Notes: generated from the sequence alone by a model not told the origin. Positions 1 to 11,562 are shown, numbered from the stretch's first letter. The stretch: DNA of 64,000 nt from Celoporthe dispersa (GCA_016584495.1 WAID01000003.1:3782001-3846000), one strand, 5' to 3'. A program made the numbers and translations.

Positions 1-71
1 TTTAATCAGCCCGGTCCGGTTCCCTCGCCATGCAATAGCCTCGCTTATGTTCATTAATTACCCAATTGCAG

Positions 72-1921
72 TGCGACGAGGGCAAACCCACTTGCGCACA
101 ATGTGCTCGGGTTGGCCTCGAGTGCGAGGGATATTCCGTTCGGCTGGTCTGGGGGGTCATAATTCCAGGCGCAACCCGCGGCATGTCTCAAGATCGTCGA
201 CGCCGTCTCAAGTGAAGAAGAGACGAGCACACACGAATGTGGCAGCGACCTGTTCGACCACGGGCATAGACACGAGACCTGATGGGTCTCTTGCCGGTTC
301 GCTACGACACAACGCACCGCATCATGACCATCAACCTCTAGAAATCCAGTCGCCAGATGTCAGTCTCCAGTGTTCCATGTTCCAGAACTCGGTCGAACCA
401 GAGATCTTGTATTACTTGAATCACTTTCACGATCACGTTCACAAGACTTTGGAGCCTATACTTCAGGATGGATTCCAGGACTTATGGCATCATCCATACC
501 TGAGGTCGGCCATCCTCGCTCTTTCGGCATCCAATCTCTTTCGTGTCGAGACTGTCTTGCGTGGTGGGCATATTGGCGGATCAAAGACTGTCAGAGGTTG
601 CCAAAGTCCCACTACAAAGAAGCTTCTTAGACACGCGGTGACCTTTTACAACGAAGCCCTCCAGGCCGTGAGAAACCCCAAGATATCATGGGGCCACGAG
701 TCAACCTACCTCGACCTGGCCGCAAGCCTGCTCCTCGCTCTTTTCGAATGGGAGTCTGGGAGCGTCGCGGCCTATTTCACCCACCTAGAAGGCGCCGATG
801 CGTTTGTGCTCTCCGCGTACGCACATCTTTCCGAGACGCCATGGGGAACACGACTTTTGCGCAGCTGGGTCGAGATGCGAGCACAAAAGTACAGGCATAG
901 ACTGGCGTTCAGGCCCCTGGAGACCGAACTGAAGAGTGAGCTGTCAGTGAAAGCAGTGGCTCTTGCAAGGCGCAATGCTCGGCTCACCACTCACCTCTCG
1001 GTTCTTCTCACTGAGGCATACTCGATGCGGAATCGCCTCGTCTTGCAAACCTGTATGGGGGCCCTTTACGAGGTTGATAGTGCAACGAGCCTTGGAATCT
1101 GCCGGGACTGGTATTCAGCAGCGTTCGGGTTTGCTTACGATGCTGATGCGGAAATCGAGGCCCAGAGCGTGTTGACAGCAACAGAGATTATCGACAAACT
1201 CGCCACGATAAGCAAACAGCTGCAAGACTGGCATGCGTCACTTCCAGTCTCACATCTACCGATATTATCTCCACAAGCTGCCGAATCAAGAGCCACCGAA
1301 ATTCTCGAGGGCGGTAAAATTCACAGTGGGAACCCCCCCTGGCCCCGCTGGTCTTCCGCGACGACAAGGCCGCAGTGCAGTACCTTCGATATGCAATCAG
1401 TGCAATCTTGTCCTCACGAGAGGTGCTAGGGCTGTACCTCTTCAACGCTCCCCCCCACTTCTCTCTCAACAACCCCTGCATCCGACAGTGGTTTGCATTC
1501 TCTCCGTCCTTGAGGGGCTAAACACTGCCACGTCTGCCATGTACGATATATTCGACACTGGTCCTCTCTGGGTTCTCGATGTTCTCACCCTCTGTGTGCC
1601 GGACGCTCGGGTCATCGCCTACGTGCTCGAGATAATCATACCGCGATTCGAGCGTTCTGCAACTTGTGGGCGTTCCGTGGAGATCACGGCTAAGCTCAAA
1701 CAAACATTAGCCAGTAGGCGGACTCTCGTCCAGGGCGGCTATATGCCAATGCTCTATGATATGAACATTACGGTCACCGAGGATCGATCCTCAAGTCATG
1801 ATGCTCGACAGGGGAGTCAAGCTGCCGTGGTTGGACGCGACCGTCAGGGACGCTTTTTTCACAAAATTGTGGAACCCGCCGGCACGGTCTGACAGCCTGG
1901 ATTTTGATTGATACATGTAAT
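72..1921 (+). CDS. Zn2Cys6 fungal-specific transcription factor, 5'-partial, frame broken
   Basis: Probable DNA-binding regulator of the Gal4-type Zn2Cys6 family. The window opens inside an intron ending at the acceptor AG at 70-71. The next exon encodes the second half of the zinc cluster (CDEGKPTCAQCARVGLEC). A long C6-TF middle region follows (NSVEPEILYYLNHF at about 390-430), then a C-terminal part with PLVFRDDKAAVQYLRYAIS, ILSVLEGLNTATSAM and KLPWLDATVRDAFFTKLWNP. These blocks lie in different frames: breaks fall near 1335 (a C7 run), about 1490 and about 1780. Another frame change between 210 and 340 may be an intron. The final frame stops at 1919-1921. The first zinc-cluster cysteines lie outside the window. 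Because housekeeping genes in this window are broken in the same way, sequence error is as likely as a pseudogene. It neighbours the aminotransferase, perhaps as a local regulator (inference). Confidence 0.75.
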
Positions 1922-2400
1922 TGGCGATAGTTCACGAGTACAGCTAGATAAACATGTAGAATGGTAATATGAGCCTTATCATCGCACCCTAAGGTTATCA
2001 TAATAAACCACGAGATAATGCCGTCTCCTGGTATTATTTCCAAGATGGCCGAGAGTAAACGCTAGGCAATTTCGAGTGCGCGGAACCGCTGGCAATATCA
2101 ACAACCAGAGCTAGAATACAGAGTGCGCGAGTGCCAGCGACTAACACTATGTGGATCCTAAATACTGATGACGACGCCGTTGCTTATTTGTGAACATATC
2201 CGGTTCATCACACTATTCCTATTGTAGTCTCCGAGAGCGCTGAGCGCGTATACTTGAAGGTCGTAATCAGGGACATAATTACAGCTTTGGTTTGCGATGC
2301 ATAGAAGACCTGCTGATCCGTTAGCTGACATTAAAGGTGCCTTTCTCCAGGACTTCAATCTCCTCCATACATGATTCCACTTGGCAATTAACCCATCATC
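1922..2400. other. intergenic, about 480 bp
   Basis: Spacer between the transcription factor and the aminotransferase. No ORF with convincing coding character is seen. It presumably holds the 3' end of the first gene and the promoter of the second. Confidence 0.5.
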
Positions 2401-3982
2401 ATGGAGCAGAAGTCACCCTCAACTCGTCCGTCCAAACGGGGCTTAGCCAACCTCAGATCCACGCCCATGATGGATCTACAGAGGGAAAAAGAAAAGTACC
2501 TTCAATATGATCCAATCAAGCACCCAGACGGACTGATAGATATCTCCTCTTCTACCAACAAGGTCATGCAGGATGAGATACAGGCTTGGGCTGATGAAAG
2601 GCGGGACGAATTATTTCAGGACGTTAAGAAATGTGAACTGACGACTCCAATATCCCTCTTTTATAACCTAGCCAGTGATGTGAACACGTGCTAATCTACT
2701 AGAAGCCTTGATATCCAGCCACACCGCTGGTACGCCGCAGCTACGCAATGCGATTGCATCATATACCAATACCTTCTTCCGGACTGCTCAGACTATATCA
2801 CCCGACCTGATCATCGTCAGCAATGGCGTCTCGTCCATACTCAGCACACTAGCATTCAACCTTTGCGACGCGGGTGAAGGCATCATGCTTGAGGTACCAA
2901 ACTATGGGATGTTCGAAGCGGATGTGACTTATCAGAACAGCATTGAACTCATTCACGTTCGCACCGATCACATTACAGACCGATTCGCAGCCCGCTGCAC
3001 GCAAGAGCTCGTTGATGCATACGAGGATTCATTCAGAGCCGCAGAAGCAGGAGGAACTACCGTGAGAGCAGCCCTGATATGTAATCCTTGCAATCCTCTT
3101 GGGCGTTGCTATTCCCGAGAGTCTCTGCTCGCGATTGCAAAGTTCTGTGCCCGAAACAAGCTGCACCTTGTGTCGGACGAGATTTATGCACTCTCCGCAG
3201 AAGAAAGTACCACAGGGCTTGATGGCTTCACCTCGGTCCTTGCACTACCTCCTACAGACGATCTTGTGTCCGAGAGTATCCATGTTGTCTCAGGGGCGTC
3301 AAAAGACTTCGGTCTTAGTGGACTGCGGCTTGGATGGCTCATCACTCGAAATGAAATGGTCTGGTCAGCCGTTCGAAAACTAGCGTTCGTTTGAACATCC
3401 TTTCTCCCTTACCATCAGTACAGCGCAGGAGCTTACTTTGAGCAGAACAACAACATGGGTGACCTCGTTCTCAGACAGGTTCTTTACCAAGCTATTGTCA
3501 GACTCTGACTTTCTCAACTATTTCATTTCCGAGATGCGGGAGAGGCTTGCGCGTTCTCGACGTCGAGCTGCTGAAGCACTCCGCGGGATGAACATTCCTT
3601 TCGTAGAAGGCAATGCTGGGCTGTTTCTGTGGATAGACCTTAGCAAATGGGTCGCCATCCTTCACGACGGGCATGAACACAGTTCCAGGTGCGAAGAGAC
3701 GAAGTGCTTCGTCAGCCCTGAGATGCTACTCAGTAGCTATCTCATGAACAACGGGCTTTTCCTTCAGCCTGATCTGGTATGCGAATAACCCCACTGTTGG
3801 TATGCGGGCTTGTCATTAACTTATCATTCTAGGCTTTCCTTTCCAGCGGTACTGGTAGGTACCGACTTGTATACACTGCAAACTCTCAGGAGATCTTTGA
3901 CATTGCGATGACCAGACTGCGGACTGCGTTGCATGATCTCGATTTGCTTCAGAACGCGTCTCATCCCGGTGAGCGTAGCTAG
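2401..3982 (+). CDS. PLP-dependent aminotransferase, ACC-synthase-like (class I/II)
   Basis: Fold-type I PLP enzyme of the 1-aminocyclopropane-1-carboxylate synthase-like group, which in fungi includes C-S lyases and tailoring aminotransferases of secondary-metabolite clusters. Visible motifs are LIDISSSTNKVMQDE (N-terminal substrate region), TAGTPQLRNAIASY, ALICNPCNPLGRCYSRESL (the NPxNPLGR block), HLVSDEIYAL (Asp and Tyr contacting PLP) and SGASKDFGLSGLRLGW with the Schiff-base lysine. NAGLFLWIDLS and GTGRYRLVYTAN follow near the C-terminus. Introns with good GT-AG fits: 3385-3445 (61 nt) and 3777-3832 (56 nt). The first intron, around 2675-2718, cannot be placed cleanly: only a 31-nt solution (2688-2718) keeps frame, so a small intron or an indel is possible. 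Substrate unknown. The Zn2Cys6 neighbour fits an accessory pathway. Confidence 0.85.
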
Positions 3983-4191
3983 AGAAGTAAATAGTACGCA
4001 AAGGTTTGAGGGTCCATATATGTTATCCTGGTTTTAAGGTAGTATGTACATAGAATGTCAAATGACGTGGACAGTTCTGGACCATTGTTCACGAGCAAAA
4101 AGCCCAATCGATCTTCAGCCGCCATCATCATCAATATCCTCTTGACAGCTCACAAGGACTCTCAAAAGACAGGCCGATGAACGGGATCAGT
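3983..4191. other. convergent 3' spacer
   Basis: Short gap between the convergent aminotransferase and xylanase genes. It shows nothing beyond presumed polyadenylation regions. Confidence 0.4.
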
Positions 4192-5014
4192 TCAAGTGCT
4201 GCTCTCGATCGTCATGGAAGAAGATCCGCTGCTCTCATATCCTTCAGTAGCCATGATCTGATAGTTATATGTGCCAAGATCCTGCATAATGAATCAGCAT
4301 CCCCCTTCTTGTATAATGGTGGCAAGGTCTCCCTGCTTACCAAGCCAAGGTCCGCCCACGCAGTTATGTGGTTCTGGAAGGTGATAGTTCCGCTGGTACG
4401 CTCGCTCGTTCGGATCGAAAGATACTGGTTGAAAGTCTGAGTTCCCTCGATAGACGGAGCATCGCTGCGGACGACCTCGTAAATATCGTAGGTTGCGCCA
4501 TCAGATGTCACGGAGCCCTTGAGGGTGCCTGCAGACCCGGGGTTGTAGGTGCCGTAGGTCTCAATGACATAGTATTCGACGAGCGGCGAGGTAGTCCACC
4601 CATACAGCGCAAGCAGGGAGTCGCCAGTGGCGTCGATGGAGCCAGAGTAGGTGATGGTCCTGACCAAGTCATGATATTACTTAACCTGATGCGATGCAGC
4701 GAAGAAGGATAAGGAAGTAGAAGACCAACTCACCGTGCTGCGCCTGTGGACCAGCCGATACCAGCCACCACGTCCACAGAAGAAGACTCCCACGTCAGGG
4801 AATAAGTCCCAGTTCCGATGGTCATCGTTGCCCCGGTGTCTTCTTCAATATAACACGAGTAGTAATATCCACCTGAGGTACCAGTGGTACTAGTCGTGAC
4901 GGTCAGCCGTTTGGCCAACTCGCCCCGGGCCCGGATGGCGAGGTCCGTTGTAGGAGCAGCCACTGCTGCCGTGATGCCGGCAATGGCGACGAGTATGCTC
5001 CTTAGGGACACCAT
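4192..5014 (-). CDS. secreted endo-1,4-beta-xylanase, glycoside hydrolase family 11
   Basis: Hydrolyses beta-1,4-xylan outside the cell with retention of configuration. Three exons (5014-4734, 4659-4341, 4281-4192) join in frame to 229 aa, the usual GH11 length. Introns are 4660-4733 and 4282-4340. The start MVSLRSILVAIAGITAAVAAP is a typical signal peptide; an upstream in-frame ATG at 5038 would put charged residues in front of it. The family core is clear: ARTITYSG, LLALYGWTTSPLVEYYVIE with the nucleophile Glu, GATYDIYEVVRSDAPSIEGT and the acid/base Glu in YQIMATEGYESSGSSSMT. The early strand region (GGYYYSCYIEEDTGATMTIG) departs from the usual YYSFW...GGxVTY pattern, so substrate preference may differ. 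No carbohydrate-binding module. It is divergent from the aspartic protease across 3.6 kb. Confidence 0.93.
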
Positions 5015-5440
5015 GATGAATCGGGGACGATTATGCACCTGGGATATGCAGTGATGTGTAATTAATTTGTGTGGGCTTGCAGATGCAGAGACCTAGCCAA
5101 GCAGGCAGCCGTGGTTGTGCTGCATCCCTGCGTCCAGGGCTCTCAAGAATGGAGTCAGCCTTATATATTAAGTCCCCTACACGTATTGAGATGGCTGCAA
5201 CTTGCTTTCCCGGAATCCCACCTGCTCGGAACATTTTCATCTGTCACATTTTGTGGCATACCTCCCACGGCGGTCTCTGCATCGATTGGTATTTGCTTGG
5301 ACCATGGTAACAGCGGACGATCCATCTCCGGATGGCTCCACGATCTTCTTGGATCTAGTGCTTTCAGACTAAGAAGCCAGCCACCAGTCTCTTTTTTCGT
5401 GTGTGTGTGTGTGATGGTGCAGTAAGGACTGCGTCGTTTA

Positions 5441-5447
5441 GGCTAAA
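5441..5447 (+). promoter_or_regulatory. GGCTAAA, XlnR/Xyr1-type motif upstream of the xylanase
   Basis: GGCTAAA is the consensus bound by the Zn2Cys6 xylanase activator XlnR/Xyr1 in Aspergillus and Trichoderma. It lies 427 bp upstream of the xylanase ATG. A degenerate GGCTGA on the coding strand sits closer, at about 5157-5162, beside a TATA-like stretch at about 5160-5170. Single 7-mers occur by chance, so this is suggestive only. Confidence 0.45.
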
Positions 5448-5495
5448 CAGGAGGAAAAGGGGCGTCCAGGGTAGTGTGGTCAGGTGGTACTCAGC

Positions 5496-5501
5496 CCGGG
5501 G
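5496..5501 (+). promoter_or_regulatory. CCGGGG, candidate CreA/Cre1 motif
   Basis: Matches SYGGRG, the carbon-catabolite repressor consensus, 49 bp from the XlnR-type motif in the upstream region of the xylanase. The motif is short and common, so confidence is low. Confidence 0.25.
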
Positions 5502-6980
5502 TAGCCTCATCATATGAAATGCACATAACACTTGCTTGATCCCATCTTTCTTCCCAGCAGGTCCCGTCCGCTCTCGGGCTGCTAAGTCATACAATGGTTC
5601 GCCTAAAGATCGGGCTTTGAATTTGCTCGAATCAAAAATGATGTCCTCAAAGATGGGAACCAGGTTACTTGGTTCCTGGCTGGACCGGACGAAGGGACCG
5701 CATACCTGGATTTGACTGCTCTTTAAGTGACAAGTTTAGCTCTCCTGCACGTCATTGTTCCGCATCTTGCGAACAATGTTGTAAGCCTTTCTCTCTACTG
5801 CAACGTCAAAACCAGGATCCCGAGCATTTCGTACGCGGCAGATACCGCCGCTGCTAGGTTCAGAGATACTCGATCACACCCTCCATCCGCGGGAGCCGCA
5901 TCCTCCTGCAAGTGCAATTCTACCATCGGCATTCAGCAGCAGCGCGATACCCTTTAGGCGCAGTAGCGGAGCGAAGTCATGGCAAGACTCGTCATTTTCG
6001 GGGAATTATTGCCCTGCAGTGAACAGATCCGGTGTGGCTTCTGCATCGTCCCGGGACTCGGAGGTGTGGACTTCAATGCTCCCTTCCACCGAGGAAGTTG
6101 CGGAGAGCATCATCAATGGGCTCAATTTAGAAGTTGATTCTATTTTACATGTTGATCTTCAAAATTGCCTAAATCTTGTTGTGGCCTCATCCGAACACGA
6201 TGCCACAAGCGTCTTGTGTAAAGCTATTGACTTTGGAAACAGTTATTGAGACGAAATAGGCAGCTTCTCGAGCATGGAAAGGATAAAAGTATGCTGAGAG
6301 TCTCTTTGTAGAAAAAGAAAGAAGAAACAGAAAAGGGAAGAGTAACTGATTCTGACAGGAAGATCTCAAGGTCAGTGCGTCTGCCTGCTCCATTTGCCCG
6401 TGATTATTGCCGTGGCTTGTTGTCAGCTATCACGATGTATTGACTATTACCGACTTAGAGTGATAGTGTGAAAGAGACCCTCGTGTTACAGAGACAGTCT
6501 GCATTCTTCAGTCTTCTAAGTCCGCTAGAAGAGAAAGCAGGGAGGGGAGGATGATAACGTAGAGCGGGAAAAGGCTTGGTTAACGCTGGACTTGTATTAA
6601 TATATATGGATTCGGGAAAACAAGGGTTGTGCGCTGTTATTATGCCCAGACTGAACCCGTCGAGGAATAATTATTGGAAATCAACAACCTACCGTCGACC
6701 AAGCAGTAACATCGTAGCTCTCAAAAGGCGCCATTGCCTCCAAGGGACACCTCTAAGAGAGCTGTAGACGATATATACCGTTAATAATATGATGCGAGCT
6801 AGCCTCATAAATCCAAGATGAAGCGACATGTGCCCAAGAGAGTAGCCTCGCACTGTTGTTATGCGATTGTCTTGGTGTTGAAAGTCAAGCTTATCGTACA
6901 TCCTTTCTGATAATTAATAATTACTAGATGACGAGTGTGGACAGCCGTATAATCATTTCTTGAGATATCCCTAGAGTCGC

Positions 6981-7004
6981 AAGGGTGCGTCCGGACGCAC
7001 CCTT
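6981..7004. repeat. perfect 24-bp palindrome
   Basis: The 12-bp arm AAGGGTGCGTCC is followed at once by its exact reverse complement with no spacer. The GC-rich palindrome sits in AT-rich sequence 8 bp before an (AT)n tract. No ORF or repeat explains it. It could be a protein-binding dyad or a trace of a transposable element end. Confidence 0.85.
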
Positions 7005-7012
7005 CAGAAGTA

Positions 7013-7031
7013 ATATATATATATATATATA
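7013..7031. repeat. (AT)n microsatellite
   Basis: An uninterrupted AT dinucleotide run of about 19 bp directly after the palindrome. Confidence 0.9.
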
Positions 7032-7462
7032 GCAAGCGATATATTGAGATTTGTCTGCTTTAATAGCAAAAGTATGTCTATCATACAATGGAATTACACC
7101 CAGTCCCCCCTAAACAGACGACGGATGACGTTGAGCTTTCAAGAGTGCGGCCTGGAGCTACGAACGCCGCGGTGTCACCTGCTTGTATGTTAACAGCAAA
7201 ATTCTTGTGATTGTCTTGAGCTATAAGTTATGATAACTTGTCTCGAGAACGACATTGTTCATCGTAAAGATTTCGATCACCGTCAGGCCATTATTTGTTG
7301 GTGAAGGCATAAAGATCAGCCACAAATGCGGATTTGTTACCCCCTGTCAGCCCGAAACCTCGGCTGAGACCGAACAGTTTATTTTCCTTGGCCGCTGCCG
7401 TAGCCGAGATCTCGTTTGGCGCTGAGGCGTTCTGGCCCCAGGGCGTGGAGCACCAAAGAGAA

Positions 7463-7486
7463 GGGGGGGAAGGGGAGGGGAGGGGA
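7463..7486 (+). other. G-quadruplex-type motif
   Basis: Four or more G runs (G7, then three G4) separated by one or two A residues fit the G3+N1-7 pattern with very short loops. It lies in sequence without a gene, about 1.15 kb upstream of the protease start. Folding is not shown. Confidence 0.6.
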
Positions 7487-8627
7487 ATGCATGGGACTCA
7501 TCCTGGTAAGCCTGGGTGGCCGACAGAAGCACGAGACAGCTGGGGTATCTTGAGGAGATCTCCAGCGATCTTTAGCTGTGACAACTCATGGATGCGCGAG
7601 CCAGGACAAGGAAACCAAGCCAAGCCGTGGCAAGTCTTTACCATAGTACTGACTTATCTCTCGTGATCGGCTTCTAAAAGCAGATCCGATAGACCATCCC
7701 TTGGCGCTTGAACCGCTATAGTGGAGAGTGATCAGTAGGGGATGCCTCTGTACATGAACAGAGCGAGAGGGGTTTCCAAAAGGGGGCTTCTCACTTACCC
7801 AAGGCGCGCTTCGTCGCGCTTCGCCTTGGCTCTCTACTCTTCGACGCCTCAGACTCCCTCCTCCAGGCCAGGATGTTGAGATTCTGAGACGTTAGGGGGG
7901 GTTGGCATGGCCCCCAGTTCATCCCCCTGTTATATTGTCGCCAAGGGCCAAGCGCTTCTGTGAGAGAAGACCCCACTCATATGCGGGCCTCAGAGCAATA
8001 GTGTTGCTTGACAGAATTTGTTCCTTGTCGATTTGTTGTGGTACTCTGTCTCTCTCTCTCTTCTTTTTCGCACGGGCGCTCCTCCGACTGCTGTGGCTGG
8101 CCTCCAAGTCTCGACGTCGTCTGATTTCGTCTCGACCTCAAAGCTTCCTTGCAAGTTTATTCTCTGCCGGTGTCCGTCGCTCTTTTCGTCTGAAAATACG
8201 GGCTGATCATTCATTAATTCTCTTTCGTTGACACATTAGCTTGCTCGCAATTTTTGTACATACACTCTCTTCGACCTCGGACTCCGTGCGTCCCTCTGCC
8301 TTCTTCCTCTCTTGGGTTTTCCATCCGGCCGTGGCCACTGATTCGACCGGTGGTGAACTTCTTCGGCAGGCCACTCGAGCAGCTCGGGCACCACACGAAC
8401 TCGTCGAGAGACCAAAGCTCGTCTTTGGTTCTTGATTTTTCTTCTTTTTCTTTTTGAGGACAGGTTCCCATTCTTTGACCCTTGATGGGAGCATCTTTTC
8501 TCGTCGTCGTCAACATTTCACCCTCAGTATTCGCTTGCTCTCTCCCATAGACACCAGGGAACCTTGAACCACTCGAATACGGTCTCGATGCCTTCGTTGT
8601 CGCGGTAGCCTTCTCTGTTCCTATTTG

Positions 8628-10284
8628 ATGCCTTCTATGGCATATAATCACCTCCTCCAGCTGTTGCTATTGGCAATCAGCGTCCTCCCTGGCACGTCTG
8701 CTCAATGTGCCGAGGATGAGCCATGTTTTCATATGCATGTCGTGCACTCGACCAACCGAAATGTATTCTCGAAACGAGCCATCGAGGTGCAGCTGGCCAA
8801 TCGCTCTGATATAGCCTATTATGCTCAGCGTAAGTAAAGCGACTACTACCCCATACTTTGGCTCTGAAAGGCATAATGAACTCACACACGACGCGAAGTG
8901 AACATCGGCACACCGACCCAGCAGGTGTACGTCCAGCTGGATACGGGCTCTTTCGAGCTGTGGGTGAATCCCACATGTTCTGGCTTGAGTTCCTCGGACG
9001 CCACCTTCTGCGCGGCCACTGGCTTCTACAACGAATCCGAGTCGTCGACAGTCAAGGCTCTCAGCACCGGGAAGACTCTGGTCTACGGGCTCGGATCTGC
9101 AAACATCACCTATGTCAAGGACTCCATCTCTCTGCCCGGTGCGGCCAACCCCATGACCAATGTACAATTCGGCGTCGCGACCTCATCTGCTGAGGAATTC
9201 TCCGGCATTCTGGGCATCGGATACGGCATGGGAAAGACGACGACATACCCAAACTTTGTCGACCAGCTTTCGCTGCAGAACCAGACCAGTGTGAAGGCCT
9301 TCAGCGTGGGACTAGGAAGCAAGACGGAACAGGAGGGCGCCATCGTGTTTGGCGGCGTCGACACGTCCAAGTTCACCGGAAAACTGGCCACACTGCCCAT
9401 CATCCCGGCCGCCGACTCGCCCGACGGCGTCCCGCGGTACTGGGTCTCGATGAGCAACATGAGCCTGACGCCCCCAAGCGGCGTGACCAAGACCTATGCC
9501 AACACTTCGATCGATGTCTTCTTTGATACCGGTGCCACTCTCACCCTTCTCCCCTCGGACATTGCCAATGCCATAGGAAAGGACTTTGGGGCTCCCCAGG
9601 CTGGTTCCGATGGGTACTACACTGTGGACTGCAGTCTGGTGGACATCGACGGGACTGTGAACTTTGCTTTCAACGGCGTCACGATAGAGGTGCCCTACAA
9701 CGAGTTCATCCGGAAGACGACCAGTGGATCTACGACCACCTGCGTGCTGGGCATAACAGCTAGCGACTCGTTCACCCTGCTGGGCGATACATTTCTGCGC
9801 AGCGCCTATGGTTCGTTGTCTACTCTCGTTCTATTCCTTCCTCCTTCTTTCTACAGTCCCTCTTGGCTTGTGAGCCGCTCTCACTGACCATGCATGCCTC
9901 CATCTAGCCGTCTTCGATCTCGACAACAACCAGATCCACCTCCAGCAGTACCAAAACTGCGGCTCCACCCCGGCCGCCGTGGCCAACGCGTCTGACTTTG
10001 TCGGCCTCGAGGGCAAATGCACGGCCTCCACGGCCAAGATGGACATGGGCGTATCTGGTTCGGCTGCAACATCGACTGGAACAGCTGCTGGGTCGTCGTC
10101 CTCCGGCACGGGGTCAGTCGCTGTTACTGGCATACCGGCAGCGGCGACATCAACAGCCACAGCAACAGGGACAGCCACAGGAGCGGACTCGTCAGCCTCA
10201 GCAGGAATCAGCTCAATCGCCACGGGACAGTGTTCGACTGCCGCGCTCGTGGTGGCTGTGATGGTAACGTTGGCGCTGATATGA
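8628..10284 (+). CDS. GPI-anchored pepsin-like aspartic protease (yapsin/OpsB type)
   Basis: Secretory A1-family aspartyl endopeptidase predicted at the plasma membrane or wall. Three exons (8628-8829, 8899-9810, 9908-10284) give 496 aa, with introns 8830-8898 and 9811-9907. The start MPSMAYNHLLQLLLLAISVLP is a signal peptide. YYAQLNIGTPTQQVYVQLDTGS carries the first catalytic Asp (about residue 82) and VFFDTGATLTLLPSD the second (about residue 277). NFVDQLSLQNQ and FTLLGDTFLRSAYAVFDLDN are standard A1 landmarks. After the catalytic domain comes a Ser/Thr/Ala/Gly-rich linker of about 90 residues and a hydrophobic tail (STAALVVAVMVTLALI) ending the protein, as expected for GPI attachment. Several N-glycosylation sequons are present. 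Fungal yapsins cleave at basic residues in wall and prohormone-like proteins; specificity here is inferred. An antisense ORF at 9831-10454 is judged a shadow. Confidence 0.92.
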
Positions 10285-11562
10285 CCTCGGTGAGAATTTT
10301 GATCGCCGAAGCATTGCTCTGGAGTTGGATATAGATGCATTAAGAGCGGAGTTAATCTGATGGTGATTTGAGATATAATTACAAGCATAAAAGAGAGCAT
10401 TGAGGATCGGACTCTGAGGCTCCTCACCCACTCTGCAAGCATGAACGAAAGCATAGCGTCTTTTGCTGTTTTCTCTCTACATCTTTTTTAGATACCCAAC
10501 GATAGAAAGACTCGTAAGCAAGGCAGTGTTAATCTACCTGTAGCTAGTTCAATCTCTGAGACTTGTAGTAATTCCGGAGCGATTGTCGACGTATCTGACG
10601 CAGCCACGAGCGCCCGTCAAGTGCTGCCTACCAAGTTACTGTATAGAGAGCGTCACAGTCAGCCAAGAAGCCTGATTTCTCGGGACAAAGCCAGCTGCAC
10701 GCGATAACACCTGGCTGCTACTTCCCACCATTTACATCCAGGGCCCTCCCTACGGCCTAGAACCGCTGCCCTGCAGGTCAAGATGTTCCTGCTCTATGCC
10801 CTAGGATCCACAGCGTAGGCCATTCACATTAGGGATGTAGATTACGGTAGGAATTTACCCGTCAGCATTCATATTGAGCGGCGTTATATACTTTGTATCC
10901 AACGAAACGGCAAAACCACAACATATACTGGCAGCAAGCTCACATTTATAGAATGAATAGATCCTGGTATAATCAATTATAGCGGCATCTTGTTCTGAAT
11001 GACGAAAATTTGGAGAATCGGGAAGGGTGAGAGGGGGAAGCGAACAGCCTTAACTCGAGGAAAGGAGAAATTTCGTCGTGATGGTTAGAAACAGCACATC
11101 CCGCAGTAACACGACCCTTGGGCTGTGCCTGCGGTTGGCTCTTTTAGGTCTGCAACCTGTAAGCAAAGCTCATTCCCATCCACCAGTCGCATGAGGTTGG
11201 CTAACGCAGCCTGCATACGAACTCTTTTCTCATAGCCAACAATCTTGTGACACGCGGTCAGAGCCCTTGTTCCCTTTTTCTTTTCTATCTGCACTTTGCA
11301 TCATGCACGCAACGTTGTAAGCCTCGCCAAGGCAGAGACAATGGATGCCTTATCAGGCATATTCTCTCTCAAGAAGAAGGCTCTTCTGCCCATATATACG
11401 ACGCTTCAAGCGATGATTCCAGGGAACAGAAGCGTATCGTTTCTTATTCGATGCATACACTCTTGATGTCCACGAAATTTGCTGGTTCACTCCGAATCGT
11501 TTCTCATCGAGTCCAATTCTCACTCGAAGTCCTTCAGACCAGACAGTATCCTTGCCAACACC
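10285..11562. other. intergenic, 1.3 kb
   Basis: Holds the 3' region of the protease gene and the upstream region of the next gene. No domain-like ORF, RNA gene or repeat is recognised. Confidence 0.45.

Larger units (their letters stand above)
5015..8627. other. 3.6-kb divergent intergenic region
   Basis: Lies between the xylanase and aspartic protease starts. Its ORFs are short, without recognisable domains or splice-joined continuity. It contains the xylanase promoter motifs, a perfect 24-bp palindrome beside an AT microsatellite, a G-quadruplex-type motif, and CT-rich sequence at 8030-8640 that is probably the promoter and leader of the protease. Confidence 0.5.

Noticed and set aside
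1315..1380. 66-nt GT-AG candidate intron in the Zn2Cys6 gene
   Set aside because: It would delete PLVFRDDKAAVQ, a block conserved in this transcription-factor group, and has no branch site. A one-base shift in the C7 run fits better.
9831..10454. 207-aa minus-strand ORF over the protease 3' part
   Set aside because: Antisense shadow of the Ser/Thr/Ala-rich GPI linker; no independent coding evidence.
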